Shown here in pieces: positions 62,824 to 64,000 of a stretch of 64,000 bases of DNA; the stretch's first letter is position 1; each line of letters opens with the position of its first letter. The stretch covers positions 4,618,001 through 4,682,000 of the forward strand of contig NZ_CP029426.2 of assembly GCF_002266435.3 (NCBI RefSeq), in the 5' to 3' direction. Source of the stretch: Bradyrhizobium amphicarpaeae (GTDB lineage: Bacteria; Pseudomonadota; Alphaproteobacteria; Rhizobiales; Xanthobacteraceae). A model generated the notes under the pieces. The model made no database searches. It had not been told where the DNA came from and saw only the letters and a list, made by a program, of their open reading frames with translations. The position numbers were made by a program, and so were the translations under genes.

Positions 62824-63999
62824 CTATCCGAGCTGAAACACCGCCACCTTCCGGTCATAGCCGCGCACCTCGACCTCGCCGAGCGCAACGGCGTCGTCAC
62901 CGTCGTTGCCCAGCGCCTCGCGCACGGTCGAGGAAATCAGGAGCTGCGAACCGAACTCCTTGTTCAGTGCCTCCAGCCGCGAGGCAAAGTTCACGGTGTC
63001 ACCGATCACGGTGTATTCCTTGCGCCGGGGCGAGCCGATATTGCCGGCGACGACCTCGCCGAAATGGATGCCAATGCCGATGCGAAGCGGCCAACTCGTC
63101 TGCGCGTTGATGCGGTCCATCGCGCCCAGCATCTCGCGGCCCGCGGCAACGGCACGCTGCGCCGCGTCCGAGGCCTCCAGCGGCGCGCCGAACAAGGCAA
63201 GAAAACCATCGCCCAGGAACTTGTTCACGATGCCGCCCTGACGGTCGAGAATGTCCACCAGCACTGCAAAGGCGCCGTCGAGCCGGTCGACCACCTCCTG
63301 CGGGGTGCGCGACTGCGCGCCGGCCGTGAAGCCGCGGAAATCGACGAACATCACCGCGACGCGGCGAACGTCGCCGCCCCCGCTGGTTCCCGCCGCCATC
63401 AGCCGCTCCACCACCTGCGGAGAGACATGCTGGCCGAACAGGTTCGTCACCCGGTCGCGCGCGGTCGCCGCCGCGATGCTCGCGGCAAACTGGCGGCGCA
63501 GCTGCGCGCCGACGGCGCCCGCCAGCGCACCGCAAATCAGGATGACGACGCTGCGCACAGCGTGGAAATAGATCAGGGGATCGCCAGCCTCGTCCGCCGA
63601 ATTGTAGTACAGCGCGACCGACAGAAGCCCGGCTGCAGCCACGAAACCGGTGAATGCAGAGAGCCAGAAATCGAGCCGCAGGGTCGAGAGGATGACGAAG
63701 ATGAAATACATCAGCGGCACGGCGAAACCGAGCGCCTGGCTTGCACCCATCGTACGGGTTTGCAGGATCAGGATCACGGTCGGCAGCGACGTCTCGATCA
63801 GCGTGCCGACATAGCGCCGGATCACCGGCACGTCCCGATCGAGCCGCAGGTTCTTTCTGATCTGGGTGTGGACCCAGACCTCGAACAGGATGAAGCCGGC
63901 GAGCAGAGCATAGACCGCGATAATCCCGTCCGTTCCGTGCCACACCCGGTTCACCACGCCGGGGTCGATCAAATAGATCGAGGTGAGCAACAGCATCAT
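62824..63999 (-). CDS. Membrane-bound class III adenylate/guanylate cyclase, 5' end cut by window edge
   Basis: At least 391 residues are visible; the reading frame runs to the window edge, so the true start is probably outside. Five to six membrane helices occupy residues 1-165. The cyclase domain has both metal aspartates (VAVMFVDFRGFTAG, KFLGDGFLALFG) and EYTVIGDTVNFASRLE, so it looks active. The layout resembles rhizobial membrane cyclases. It is the second class III cyclase in 10 kb; this one lacks a CHASE2 sensor in the visible part. Confidence 0.9.
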   Translation of the reverse strand: MMLLLTSIYLIDPGVVNRVWHGTDGIIAVYALLAGFILFEVWVHTQIRKNLRLDRDVPVIRRYVGTLIETSLPTVILILQTRTMGASQALGFAVPLMYFIFVILSTLRLDFWLSAFTGFVAAAGLLSVALYYNSADEAGDPLIYFHAVRSVVILICGALAGAVGAQLRRQFAASIAAATARDRVTNLFGQHVSPQVVERLMAAGTSGGGDVRRVAVMFVDFRGFTAGAQSRTPQEVVDRLDGAFAVLVDILDRQGGIVNKFLGDGFLALFGAPLEASDAAQRAVAAGREMLGAMDRINAQTSWPLRIGIGIHFGEVVAGNIGSPRRKEYTVIGDTVNFASRLEALNKEFGSQLLISSTVREALGNDGDDAVALGEVEVRGYDRKVAVFQLG

Positions 64000-64000
64000 G

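Overview
The window looks like the chromosome of a GC-rich alphaproteobacterium of the Bradyrhizobium/Rhodopseudomonas type. The signs are high GC with strong third-position bias, a stand-alone usg gene, a groESL operon with an RpoH-like promoter and a CIRCE operator, DUF72/DUF488 and SPINDLY-type proteins, and many short palindromic intergenic repeats of the kind found in Bradyrhizobium genomes. The assignment rests on recognised protein families and style only; no database search was run. I see no prophage, insertion sequence transposase, CRISPR array or rRNA operon.

Layout. 1-2.5 kb: tRNA-Leu(UAA), a small protein of unknown function and an endolysin-like protein pairing a lysozyme-like region with an M15 peptidase. 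2.8-8.5 kb: a surface-glycan or glycolipid cluster (two methyltransferases, a GT2 glycosyltransferase, an asparagine-synthetase-like amidotransferase, a GT87-like membrane glycosyltransferase). 8.8-10.9 kb: an MFS exporter and a decayed GT39 fragment. 10.9-22.1 kb: an uptake and hydrolysis module with a complete Opp/Dpp-type ABC importer, two M20 hydrolases, an M81 (MlrC-like) metallopeptidase and an amidase. This points to use of a peptide- or amide-like compound. 22.2-28.8 kb: enoyl-CoA hydratase, quinone oxidoreductase, HCCA-isomerase-like protein, GST, MetE-like methyltransferase, xanthine phosphoribosyltransferase and a CinA-type protein.

29.0-33.8 kb holds the most coherent specialised system: circularly permuted ATP-grasp, alpha-E, transglutaminase-like, AhpD-like and Anbu (proteasome-like peptidase) genes on one strand. 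33.8-43.1 kb is mixed: SDR, MFS, concentrative nucleoside transporter, rhomboid protease, MgtC, a cupin with a histone-H1-like tail, a TPR/GT41 protein and Usg. 43.3-45.5 kb is groESL with promoter, CIRCE operator and terminator. It is followed by a GIY-YIG nuclease gene bracketed by inverted copies of a repeat that also occurs elsewhere in the window, then lepB. 46.9-48.5 kb carries a slipin (SPFH) gene preceded by two abutting, degenerate tRNA-like sequences.

48.7-64 kb: a LysR regulator divergent from isochorismatase and GST genes, a secreted caspase-like protein, a DUF2778 protein, a FecR/CHASE2-adenylate cyclase pair, a GT39 plus GT2-GtrA lipid-sugar pair, small secreted or membrane proteins, DUF72 and DUF488 proteins, a PhzF-like protein, and a second class III cyclase cut by the window edge.

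Five intergenic repeat families recur. Four of them end in the same CGTCAT...ATGACG termini, which suggests a shared mobilisation or processing mechanism.
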